Origin: DAOUMF01 sp034411955
Lineage (GTDB): Bacteria; Chloroflexota; Dehalococcoidia; SM23-28-2; RBG-16-64-32
Reading direction: 5' to 3'
NCBI GenBank assembly: GCA_034411955.1
Contig: DAOUMF010000005.1
Location: 1-18,111 of the forward strand
DNA length: 18,111 nt
Below the pieces are notes generated by a model that saw only the letters and a list, made by a program, of their open reading frames with translations, had not been told where the DNA came from and did not search any database. Within the stretch, counting starts at the first letter, position 1. Each line of letters begins with the position of its first letter. Shown one piece after another: positions 7,425 through 14,033 of the stretch. The position numbers were made by a program, and so were the translations under genes.

Positions 7425-8423
7425 TTAGGCCCCCGGGGCCCTCGAAACGGCTGGCAGCACCTCCCGCGCGTAGAACTCGATGACCTTTCGCTGGTCCGCC
7501 TGAGGCGAATGGACGTACACCTGCGTGGCGCCGGCGGCGAACAGGCCCTCGATGCGCTCAACGTGGGCGGCGGGATCGCGACTCACCACCCAAGGTCGCA
7601 TCGTGCGTTCCGGCGACGAGATCTCCTCGGCGCGGAGCTGGATGACGCGAGGGTCGGAGAGTCCAATCACGTCATGCATGACCGGGCCGAAAAGCCACAG
7701 CCGCGCCGCCTCTAGGGCCTCCTCCTCGTCACCCACTACGGCGTAGGACTCCACGAGGACGGGAAGGCGCGTGGGGTCCTTCCCCGCCAGCGTCGCGCCC
7801 GCTCGATACGCATCGGCTACTTCCGGCCGCGGCGGCATGTCCTCGGCGCCCGTGATCCAGCCATCGCCGATCTCTCCCGCCAGGGCAGCGGACCTGGGGC
7901 CGGACGCAGCGACGTAGATGGGCACGGGGTGCGACGGCTTCGTGTAGAGCCTGGCGTCAGGCAGGGGGAAGGCGGGCCCCTCGGACGTCACCCAGTCCTC
8001 GGTCCACAGCCTTCGGATCAGCGTAATCGCCTCCCTGAGCCGCTCCGACCTCTCGCGGTAGGGGCCCCAGCCGCCACCCGCCGACGCTTCGTTGAGGGCC
8101 TCCCCCGTCCCGACCCCCAGGAACACGCGGTCGGGGTAGAGCGCGCCGAGTGACGCGAAGGCCTGAGCGACGACCGCTGGGTGGTAGCGGTAGATGGGGC
8201 AGGTCACGCCGGTTCCTATAGAGAGACGGTCGGTCCTCTCGCCGATCGCGGCAAGGGTGACCCAGGCGTGACCGCAATGTCCCTGGTTGTCCTGCCAAGG
8301 GTGAAAGTGATCGCTGGCCCACACAGCGTCGAATCCCGCCTCCTCCGCCGCAACGGCGTATTCGACAAGATCGCTCGGAGGGAACTGCTCATGGGCCAGG
8401 ACGTAGCCGATACCACGCTCCAT
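7425..8423 (-). CDS. LLM-class F420-dependent oxidoreductase (Fgd / TIGR03557-like)
   Basis: A 332-residue luciferase-like TIM-barrel oxidoreductase. Residues 101-112 read FLGVGTGEALNE, the hallmark of F420-dependent glucose-6-phosphate dehydrogenase and its TIGR03557 relatives. SDHFHPW at 37-43 matches the active-site segment of the same group. The cofactor is therefore probably coenzyme F420 rather than FMN. I chose ATG 8423 because the protein then starts MERGIGYVLAHEQFPP as family members do; the frame stays open 34 codons further, but that stretch is low-complexity arginine-rich and covers the intergenic region. A weak GAGAG lies just before the start. It is the first gene of the minus-strand run and is divergent from the inositol-dehydrogenase-like gene. 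Glucose 6-phosphate itself need not be the substrate. Confidence 0.88.
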   Translation of the reverse strand: MERGIGYVLAHEQFPPSDLVEYAVAAEEAGFDAVWASDHFHPWQDNQGHCGHAWVTLAAIGERTDRLSIGTGVTCPIYRYHPAVVAQAFASLGALYPDRVFLGVGTGEALNEASAGGGWGPYRERSERLREAITLIRRLWTEDWVTSEGPAFPLPDARLYTKPSHPVPIYVAASGPRSAALAGEIGDGWITGAEDMPPRPEVADAYRAGATLAGKDPTRLPVLVESYAVVGDEEEALEAARLWLFGPVMHDVIGLSDPRVIQLRAEEISSPERTMRPWVVSRDPAAHVERIEGLFAAGATQVYVHSPQADQRKVIEFYAREVLPAVSRAPGA

Positions 8424-8502
8424 GATCTCTCTGCCTTTCTGGCTGCGGGGTGATGGTACTGCAGCGCGCCGGTTTGAACGCACCATTTCCGACCGGGCGC
8501 TC

Positions 8503-8530
8503 TCAACACGCAGTCTCCTTCGCATATGAT
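8503..8530 (+). promoter_or_regulatory. Candidate promoter of the Gfo/Idh/MocA gene
   Basis: TCAACA (8503-8508; four of six matches to TTGACA), a 16-base spacer and TATGAT (8525-8530; five of six matches to TATAAT). The leader of about 28 bases would carry the GGAGGGGG ribosome site at 8549-8556. The -10 box lies wholly inside the palindrome at 8521-8535. Confidence 0.45.
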
Positions 8531-8535
8531 ATGCG
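8521..8535. promoter_or_regulatory. Perfect 15-base palindrome, candidate repressor operator
   Basis: CGCATAT-G-ATATGCG is a perfect inverted repeat with 7-base arms around a single central base. It lies in the intergenic region between the divergent LLM and inositol-dehydrogenase-like genes. Its AT-rich core stands out in GC-rich DNA, and it covers the predicted -10 box, as expected for a dimeric repressor such as a GntR- or LacI-type protein. No such regulator gene is in the window. Confidence 0.55.
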
Positions 8536-8564
8536 GTAGTGCCTTTACGGAGGGGGTGTCAGCG

Positions 8565-9578
8565 TTGAAAAAAAGGGTTCGCGTGGGAGTGATAGGGGCG
8601 GGCGTAATGGGGCTGCATCACAGTCGGTCCCTGGCCCACCACATCCAGGGGGCCGAACTGGCCTCGGTGGCCGATCCAGACCGGGAGGCGGCGCGGCGGG
8701 CGGCCGCCCTCGCTCCAGGAGCGGCGGCCACGACCGACCATCAGGCGCTGCTCGCCGATCCCGCCATCGATGCTGTGGTGATCGTCTCGCCCAACGACAC
8801 GCACGCCCGGCTCATCGAAGAGGCGAGCAGGGCCGGCAAGCACGTCTTCTGCGAGAAGCCGCTCGCCCTGGACCTGCCCAGCGCCGATGCCGCCCTCGCC
8901 GCAGTGGCCAAGGGTGGGGTGAAGCTGCAGGTCGGGTTCCAGCGGCGCTTCGACCCCTCTTTCCGCATGGCCCGAAGCGTCATCCAAGAGGGCGACCTCG
9001 GCGAGGTGGAGCTCATCGTCTCCACGACCCGCGACCCCAAGCCACCGAGCCTCGATTTCATGAGGCGAAGCGGCGGCCTGTTCTCGGACACCCTCATCCA
9101 CGACCTGGACTGCGTGCGCTTCCTGTCCGGACTGGAAGCCGTAGAGGTGTACGCGACGGCCTCCACAATTTTCCTTCCCGGAGGCGCGGAAGAAGGACTC
9201 GTGGACACGGCAATCACGACACTCCGCCTCGAGACGGGGGCGCTGGCCGTCATCACCAACAGTCTGCGGGCGACGTACGGCTACGAGGTCGCCGCCGAGG
9301 CGCTGGGCCAGAAGGGCAAGATCACGGTTGGACAGGAACAGCAGACCGGCGTCCGCAGATACAGCGCCGAGGGAGTCTGGAACGATCACGTCTATCACTT
9401 CCTGGATCGCTTCAGGGAGGCATATCTCGCGGAACTGGCTCACTTCGTCGACTGCGTGGCGTCAAATCGTCCGCCGGAGGCGTCAGGTGAAGACGGTCGT
9501 GCTGCTCTGGTGCTGGCACTCCTGGCTGCTCAGTCCCACCGGGAAGGGCGTCCCCTGTCCGTCGACGAAGCCGGCTGA
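8565..9578 (+). CDS. Gfo/Idh/MocA oxidoreductase, inositol 2-dehydrogenase-like
   Basis: A 338-residue NAD(P)-dependent sugar or cyclitol dehydrogenase. The N-terminal Rossmann motif GAGVMG is at 11-16. C-EKP at 96-99 supplies the family's catalytic lysine (K98). The segment SGGLFSDTLIHDLDCVRFL carries D175 and H179, the Asp/His pair characteristic of myo-inositol dehydrogenase (IolG). TRDPKPPSLDF and QRRFDPSF also match that subgroup. I chose TTG 8565 because GGAGGGGG ends eight bases before it and the protein then begins one strand before the Rossmann loop; ATG 8526 would run through the operator and ribosome site. It is transcribed alone, divergent from the LLM gene, and ends 10 bases before the convergent acyl-CoA synthetase subunit. 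Inositol or a related sugar is the best guess for substrate. Confidence 0.88.
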   Translation: MKKRVRVGVIGAGVMGLHHSRSLAHHIQGAELASVADPDREAARRAAALAPGAAATTDHQALLADPAIDAVVIVSPNDTHARLIEEASRAGKHVFCEKPLALDLPSADAALAAVAKGGVKLQVGFQRRFDPSFRMARSVIQEGDLGEVELIVSTTRDPKPPSLDFMRRSGGLFSDTLIHDLDCVRFLSGLEAVEVYATASTIFLPGGAEEGLVDTAITTLRLETGALAVITNSLRATYGYEVAAEALGQKGKITVGQEQQTGVRRYSAEGVWNDHVYHFLDRFREAYLAELAHFVDCVASNRPPEASGEDGRAALVLALLAAQSHREGRPLSVDEAG

Positions 9579-9588
9579 CGAGCCTCCG

Positions 9589-11013
9589 TCAAGCTCGGTT
9601 CCAGGCGACTACGCGAGCCATGGCCGCGCCGAGCCGGTGCAGGGAATGGAAAACGGGGAACCCTTCCTGCACGAATGCCTCCTGGGCGGCGAGGAAATCC
9701 TTCATCCCGCCCTCATCTGGCGCAGGGCGGAGCGCCAGCAGAACAGGCTTCCCAGTTGCCTGCCTGGCACCCGCCAGGGCCTCGATGATCGCCTTCACAA
9801 GAGCCGGCGAGACCAGGCCGCGTCCCCAACGGCTGACAGGGTGAAACCCCAGATGGTACACGAGCATGTCTATCTCCGGAACGCTGCCAAGTACCCGCAT
9901 GGTGGCAGAGATAGCCCCTGGAGACACGAGAGTCGTCGCGTCGACCGGGTTGCCAAAGATGCTGCCGGCTAGAGGCAAGACCCGCCTCAACTCCGCCTGC
10001 ACCTCCGGAGAGAGCGGTGGCAACCGGAGCCCCGCCCTCTCCATCTCGTCGCTGGCGAGGACGCTGGGGCCGCCGCCTGTGCCCACTACGGCAACGCCGG
10101 TGCCCCGTGGCAGGGGATCAGCAAAGCGGAGCGCCACCAGGACGTCTATCAGCGTTTCCACGTCCCCGACCTGGATCGCGTTCACCTGACGGCATAGGGC
10201 GTCAAAGACGGCCACCGAGGTTGCCAGACTGGCAGTATGGCCGTGAGCGGCTCGCTTGCCAGCCTCGGTCATGCCCCCTTTGTAGATCGCCACCGGCTTT
10301 CGCGCGGCTGCCTCGCGGAGCACGCGCAGGAAGCGTCTACCGTCCTTTACCCCCTCGATGTAAGCGGCAATGATCTCGGTCTCCGGGTCCTCAGAGAAGT
10401 ACTGCAGCAGCTCGCTCTCGTTTACATCCAGGGCGTTTCCGTAGCTCACCACCTTGCTGAAGCGCAGCCCCCTCGGCCCGCCGCAGAAAGGGAGGTCGTG
10501 GGCGTGGCCCCCGCTCTGCGAGATGAAGGCGATCGGCCCCGGATCCAGGGGCACTCCTGTCGTGGCGACCAGGCGGCTCTTGGGCACGAACAGGCCCCCG
10601 CAGTTGGGGCCGATGATGCGGAAGCCGCCAGCGTTCGCCTTGCTGAGCAGTGCGCTCTCCAACTCCGCCCTTTGCGCGTCGCCGGTTTCACTGAAGCCGG
10701 CGGTGAAGAAGTGCACCGACTTGACGCCCTTGGCGGCGCAGTCGTCCAGCAGGGTCAGAGCCGACTCGGCGGGGATGCTCACGACAACGTGGTCCACTAC
10801 CCCTGGAATGGCCTGGAGGCTGGGATAGCAGGGCAGGCCAAGCACCTCCTCATGTTTCGGGTTGACGGGATAGACTGCGGGGAACCCCGCTTCTTTGAGG
10901 GCATAGACGACCATTCCGGCGAAGGATGGCGTCTCTAACGGAGACGCACCGACGACGGCTACTCCACGGGGTGAGAACAGCTCGGCCAGCGAGGGTCGTC
11001 TTCTTTCCGCCAT
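9589..11013 (-). CDS. Acyl-CoA synthetase (NDP-forming), alpha-type subunit without ATP-grasp domain
   Basis: A 474-residue protein in the acetate-CoA ligase (ADP-forming) alpha lineage. Domain order is a CoA-binding Rossmann domain (residues 10-140; LFSPRGVAVVGAS at the start, IIGPNCGG at its end), a succinyl-CoA-ligase-like domain (150-290; ISQSGG) and the ligase/CoA domain (300-470; VGTGGGPSVLASDEMERAGL). The phosphorylated histidine should be H259 in HGHTAS, corresponding to the SHTGSLAG segment of family members. The beta ATP-grasp half, fused or encoded nearby in many relatives, is absent from the frame and from the window, so a partner must be encoded elsewhere. ATG 11013 was chosen by family length. 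No Shine-Dalgarno is visible, and a promoter sits where a leaderless start requires it. ISQSGG replaces the more common ISQSGA. Confidence 0.88.
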   Translation of the reverse strand: MAERRRPSLAELFSPRGVAVVGASPLETPSFAGMVVYALKEAGFPAVYPVNPKHEEVLGLPCYPSLQAIPGVVDHVVVSIPAESALTLLDDCAAKGVKSVHFFTAGFSETGDAQRAELESALLSKANAGGFRIIGPNCGGLFVPKSRLVATTGVPLDPGPIAFISQSGGHAHDLPFCGGPRGLRFSKVVSYGNALDVNESELLQYFSEDPETEIIAAYIEGVKDGRRFLRVLREAAARKPVAIYKGGMTEAGKRAAHGHTASLATSVAVFDALCRQVNAIQVGDVETLIDVLVALRFADPLPRGTGVAVVGTGGGPSVLASDEMERAGLRLPPLSPEVQAELRRVLPLAGSIFGNPVDATTLVSPGAISATMRVLGSVPEIDMLVYHLGFHPVSRWGRGLVSPALVKAIIEALAGARQATGKPVLLALRPAPDEGGMKDFLAAQEAFVQEGFPVFHSLHRLGAAMARVVAWNRA

Positions 11014-11020
11014 CTCGCCA

Positions 11021-11049
11021 ATCGTATTGCTCCAAGGCAGAAGCGGCAA
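11021..11049 (-). promoter_or_regulatory. Candidate leaderless promoter of the acyl-CoA synthetase subunit
   Basis: On the minus strand, TTGCCG (11049-11044) is followed by exactly 17 bases and TACGAT (11026-11021). The -10 box ends seven bases before ATG 11013, so transcription would start at or next to the A of the start codon. This agrees with the absence of a ribosome site. Each hexamer matches consensus in four of six positions. Confidence 0.45.
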
Positions 11050-11187
11050 CAGGCAGGCTCCGGTGGACCCGGCGGACGGCTGCCGCGAGACGTAGCCCGG
11101 CGTGCTTCCGGTGACGGTTCCCGGGGTGCTACAGTTGCAGCAGTCCGTCACGGGGATCTGCTTGCCGCGTACCCCAGTGAGAGCATC

Positions 11188-12297
11188 GTGCCCAAACAGA
11201 TGACACCGGTCGCCGTCGACCCACAGCGGATTCGGAGCGCGTGGGCCGGACGCATTTCGGGCTGGCAGCTCGGCAAGGCGGTGGAGGTCCTGTCGATCAG
11301 ACAGGGCCACGAGGGGCTGACCTCGTATCTTCGGGAGGCGGGCGCGTTGCCGCTGCGAGACTACGTCCCTCTGATCAAAGGCACGCTGGTCGAGTTCACC
11401 GGCCGCGAATCGTGTCGAGGCGAGTTCTCTCGCAGCGAGCCGGACGACGACATCAACTACACTGTGCTGGCGCTCATGCTCCTCGAACGCTGCGGCCTCC
11501 GTCTGTCGACAGAGGAGGTGGCGCGCGCCTGGTTGCGGCTCTTGCCAGCGGCCTCCACGTGGACGGCGGAGCGGGCCGCATATCGCACCCTCCTGGAGCG
11601 GGCCAACGATCTGTTCGCCTACGGTGCGCCGCCCGGCTTCGACCTGGCGGAGTGCGCCCGCAACGAGTACAGCGACTGGATCGGCGCCCAGATTCGCGCC
11701 GACATGTACGGCTGGGTATGCCCCGGGCGTCCCCAGTTGGCCGCGGACCTGTCACGGCGCGACGCCGCGCTCTCCCACAGCGGAGACGGCGTCCACGGTG
11801 CCGCCTTCGTTGCCGCGCTCGCCGCCGCGATCCCAGCGGCGGGGTCGCTGGACGAGGCCGTCGACGCGGCGTACGACCAAGTCCCCGGCGGCACCGGAGT
11901 GTCGAAGGCCGTTCAGTTCGCCCGGTCGCTTGTGGGAGCGGACGACGCCGTCGAGCGTATCCACGAGCGGTACAAGGGTCTATCCCCGGTCCATACCGTG
12001 AACAACCTCGCGCTCGTCGTCTGGGCCCTCCTCTCGCGGCAGTACGACTACTCGGCGGCTGTCGGCGACGTCGTCGCGGCCGGTTGGGACACCGACTGCA
12101 ACGGCGCCACCGTCGGCGGCCTCTGGGGACTCACCGGTCGCCCGGTTCCCGACCACTGGACCGCGCCGTGGCAAGGGCGCGTTGCGGTGACCCTGGCAGG
12201 CGTCGACGAACTCCATCTGGATGATCTCGTGGCGCGCACGGTCGCGGTAGCAGAACGTATCAGCGCCGCGGCGTCGCCGCAGCGCCGCGAAAGTTGA
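11188..12297 (+). CDS. ADP-ribosylglycohydrolase family protein
   Basis: A 369-residue all-helical ADP-ribosyl-(dinitrogenase reductase) glycohydrolase-like protein. The two metal-binding clusters of the fold are present: EPDDDINYT (D86-D88) near the N-terminus and GWDTDCNGATVG (D300, D302) near the C-terminus, which together hold a binuclear Mg2+ site. The family removes ADP-ribose from proteins (ARH, DraG) or acts on small ADP-ribosyl or ribosyl compounds. The start is uncertain: GTG 11188 has only GTGAGAG upstream, and ATG 11200 is the alternative; the conserved region begins near residue 14. The next gene is a ribokinase whose ribosome site overlaps this stop codon, pointing to ribose or ribonucleoside metabolism. 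It is divergent from the acyl-CoA synthetase subunit. No ADP-ribosyltransferase or nif gene is visible. Confidence 0.88.
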   Translation: MPKQMTPVAVDPQRIRSAWAGRISGWQLGKAVEVLSIRQGHEGLTSYLREAGALPLRDYVPLIKGTLVEFTGRESCRGEFSRSEPDDDINYTVLALMLLERCGLRLSTEEVARAWLRLLPAASTWTAERAAYRTLLERANDLFAYGAPPGFDLAECARNEYSDWIGAQIRADMYGWVCPGRPQLAADLSRRDAALSHSGDGVHGAAFVAALAAAIPAAGSLDEAVDAAYDQVPGGTGVSKAVQFARSLVGADDAVERIHERYKGLSPVHTVNNLALVVWALLSRQYDYSAAVGDVVAAGWDTDCNGATVGGLWGLTGRPVPDHWTAPWQGRVAVTLAGVDELHLDDLVARTVAVAERISAAASPQRRES

Positions 12298-12301
12298 GGT
12301 G
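12296..12301 (+). promoter_or_regulatory. Ribosome binding site GAGGTG overlapping the upstream stop codon
   Basis: GAGGTG shares its GA with the TGA stop (12295-12297) of the glycohydrolase and is seven bases from ATG 12309. This favours ATG over the TTG at 12294 and indicates translational coupling of the two genes. Confidence 0.7.
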
Positions 12302-12308
12302 CCTCAGC

Positions 12309-13247
12309 ATGCGTGGTATCGCCGTGTTAGGCGGCCTGAATATGGACCTGATCATTGAAACTCCTCGGCCGGCCGGCCCGGGTGAGACGCGCGAGGGGAC
12401 CAGATTCTATGCCACGCCGGGAGGAAAGGGTGGCAACCAGGCGGTCGCAACCGCGCGGATCCTGGGCGAACGTGCGCCGGTGATGATGGTCGGGCGAGTT
12501 GGACGGGACCCGTACGGCGATGACCTGATCGCCTCCCTCGGTGGCTCCGGGGTGGACACGAGATACGTCCGCAGGGATCCCGCCTCCAGTTCCGGGGTGG
12601 CCGTGATCTTCATCGACGGCCGGGGCGAGAGCTACGTGAACCCCGTCTACGGCGCCAACGGCCGCTGCGATCAGCAGCAGGTCAGGGACGTTCGCCAGGC
12701 CCTGAAGGACGCTGGCATACTGCTCGTTCAGCACGAGATACCTCTCGATGCCACGTTCGAGGCGATGAAGGGCGCTCGCGAAGGGGGTGCGACCGTGATC
12801 CTCGACCCGGCTCCGACTCGGTCCCCTCTCCCGGACGGTTTCCTTGCCGCCTGCGATATCGTCACGCCAAACGAGCACGAGACGGCGGACCTTTGCGGGT
12901 TCGTGGTCGACGGCGCGGACGCCGCGCGCCGGGCAGCACTGCACATGCGCGATGCGGGGGCACCGACCGTGATCGTGACGCTCGGGGAAGCCGGTGCATG
13001 GGTTGAGGGCGAAAACGTCTCGGAACTGGTGCCCGCCCCCACCGTTCGCGCTGTCGCCACGGTTGGTGCAGGAGACGCGTTCAACGGCGGGCTGGCGGCA
13101 GGTCTCGCCATGGACCTCGATCTCATCCAAGCCGTTCGTCTTGGCGTCGCGGCCGGAGCGCTGTGCGTGACGAAAGAGGGCGCGCAGGAGGCGATGCCGA
13201 CGCTTGCGGAGGTAGAGCGCCTGCGGGCGGCGGCGGAAGTGGAGTGA
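12309..13247 (+). CDS. rbsK: Ribokinase-like PfkB family carbohydrate kinase
   Basis: A 312-residue PfkB/ribokinase-family sugar kinase. PfkB signature 1 is at 38-44 (GGKGGNQ) and signature 2 at 253-258 (GAGDAF), with D256 as catalytic base. N11 and D13 in GGLNMD, DPAPTRSPLPD (166-176) and TPNEHET (187-192) all follow E. coli RbsK in order and spacing, and the length matches. The expected reaction is ATP-dependent phosphorylation of ribose or a close analogue to the 5-phosphate, in the cytoplasm. Coupling to the glycohydrolase gene immediately upstream suggests it consumes the ribose or ribosyl product of that enzyme. Other PfkB substrates, such as deoxyribose or nucleosides, cannot be excluded. 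Confidence 0.85.
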   Translation: MRGIAVLGGLNMDLIIETPRPAGPGETREGTRFYATPGGKGGNQAVATARILGERAPVMMVGRVGRDPYGDDLIASLGGSGVDTRYVRRDPASSSGVAVIFIDGRGESYVNPVYGANGRCDQQQVRDVRQALKDAGILLVQHEIPLDATFEAMKGAREGGATVILDPAPTRSPLPDGFLAACDIVTPNEHETADLCGFVVDGADAARRAALHMRDAGAPTVIVTLGEAGAWVEGENVSELVPAPTVRAVATVGAGDAFNGGLAAGLAMDLDLIQAVRLGVAAGALCVTKEGAQEAMPTLAEVERLRAAAEVE

Positions 13248-13297
13248 CCGCCATCCCCCCGCATTCGGACGAGCACATCTCATCGAGAGGAGGCGAA

Positions 13298-13765
13298 ATG
13301 TCCGCAGAGAGCACGACAATCGAGGCCGCACGGCAGCGCATCGGCGAGGAGCTCGGTCTCAGCGACTGGGTGACGATCGATCAGGCCAAGCTCGACGCCC
13401 ACGCGCGGATCACCGGCGACGAGGACTGGCTGCACAACGATCCCGAGCGCGCTGCGCGCCAGAGCCCCTTCGGCAAGACCATCGCCCAGGGCTCCCTGCT
13501 CATCTCGATGCTGGTGGGCTTCGTTACCCAGATCGCGCCCCTTGCGGACGACGTCGCCTACGGGTTGAACTACGGCTTCGACCGGGTGCGATTCATCCGG
13601 CCCGTACCCGTCGACTCCCGCGTCCGGGCGCGAATGGTGCTGAAGGACGTGCGGCCCAAGGGAGACAACCGGTTCCTGGTGACGATCGAAGCCACGATCG
13701 AGCAGGAGGGCGCCGACCAGCCGCGCCTGGCCGCCGAGTGGCTGGCGCTGGTGGTTCGGGCGTAG
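13298..13765 (+). CDS. MaoC-family (R)-specific enoyl-CoA hydratase-like protein
   Basis: A 155-residue hot-dog-fold protein of the MaoC/PhaJ type. The catalytic segment ITGDEDWLHNDPERA has D41 and H46 with the family's Asp-x4-His spacing, followed by GKTIAQGSLLISML, the usual continuation. PVDSRVRARMVLKDVRPKG fits the later strands. GAGGAGG precedes ATG 13298 by about six bases; the open frame upstream to 13163 is ignored because it overlaps the ribokinase. The predicted reaction is hydration of a trans-2-enoyl-CoA. It is 50 bases after the ribokinase and 49 before a broken acyl-CoA ligase, which suggests a former lipid or acyl-CoA module in the same transcript. Confidence 0.88.
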   Translation: MSAESTTIEAARQRIGEELGLSDWVTIDQAKLDAHARITGDEDWLHNDPERAARQSPFGKTIAQGSLLISMLVGFVTQIAPLADDVAYGLNYGFDRVRFIRPVPVDSRVRARMVLKDVRPKGDNRFLVTIEATIEQEGADQPRLAAEWLALVVRA

Positions 13766-13814
13766 CCGATCGCCTCCCACCCGCACGTCACGCGGGAAGC
13801 CCAAGGAGGGCATC

Positions 13815-14009
13815 ATGGCCACACCACCGGAACTCCAGCGCATCACCGACTACGTCTTCCACTATGCCGAGCGCCAGCCGGATCAGGACGCGCTGGTCCT
13901 GGAGTCGCAGCGATGGACCTATCGCCAGTCCGCCGAGCAGGTCGATCGCTTCGCGCGCGCCCTGTGGGCGGCCAAGGAGGTCCTCGCCGAGGCCGAAGGT
14001 GGCCGTTGA
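13815..14009 (+). pseudogene. Truncated N-terminus of an AMP-forming acyl-CoA synthetase
   Basis: A good ribosome site (AAGGAGG, six to seven bases upstream) leads into 64 codons. Residues 8-52 (LQRITDYVFHYAERQPDQDA, then WTYRQSAEQVDRFARALWA) are a clear AMP-binding ligase N-terminus. In intact enzymes the next residues are 'GV..GDRVA' and more than 400 further residues with the phosphate loop. Here the frame switches after ALWA to KEVLAEAEGGR and stops. No continuation is visible in the other frames, and the convergent regulator ends 25 bases later. A deletion or rearrangement probably removed the rest. The strong ribosome site means a short peptide could still be made, but it would lack every catalytic motif. 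Confidence 0.7.
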
Positions 14010-14010
14010 G

Positions 14011-14025
14011 CGCGCCCGCGGCGCG
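14011..14025. terminator. GC-rich hairpin between convergent genes
   Basis: CGCGCC-CGC-GGCGCG is a perfect six-base stem with a three-base loop, two bases after the stop of the truncated ligase and nine before the end of the convergent regulator gene. It lacks a T-tract on either strand, so it is at best a weak bidirectional terminator or an mRNA 3' stabiliser. Confidence 0.35.
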
Positions 14026-14033
14026 GCGACGCT

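Noticed and set aside
8424..8525. 34-residue N-terminal extension of the LLM protein
   Set aside because: Arginine-rich, not family-like, and runs through the divergent promoter region up to the palindrome.
11014..11310. 99-residue N-terminal extension of the acyl-CoA synthetase subunit
   Set aside because: Overlaps the divergent glycohydrolase gene and has no resemblance to the family; the CoA-binding domain normally begins within about ten residues of the start.
11241..12224. 327-codon plus-strand frame inside the glycohydrolase gene
   Set aside because: Arginine/glycine-rich frame-shifted shadow; the overlapping frame carries the metal-binding motifs.
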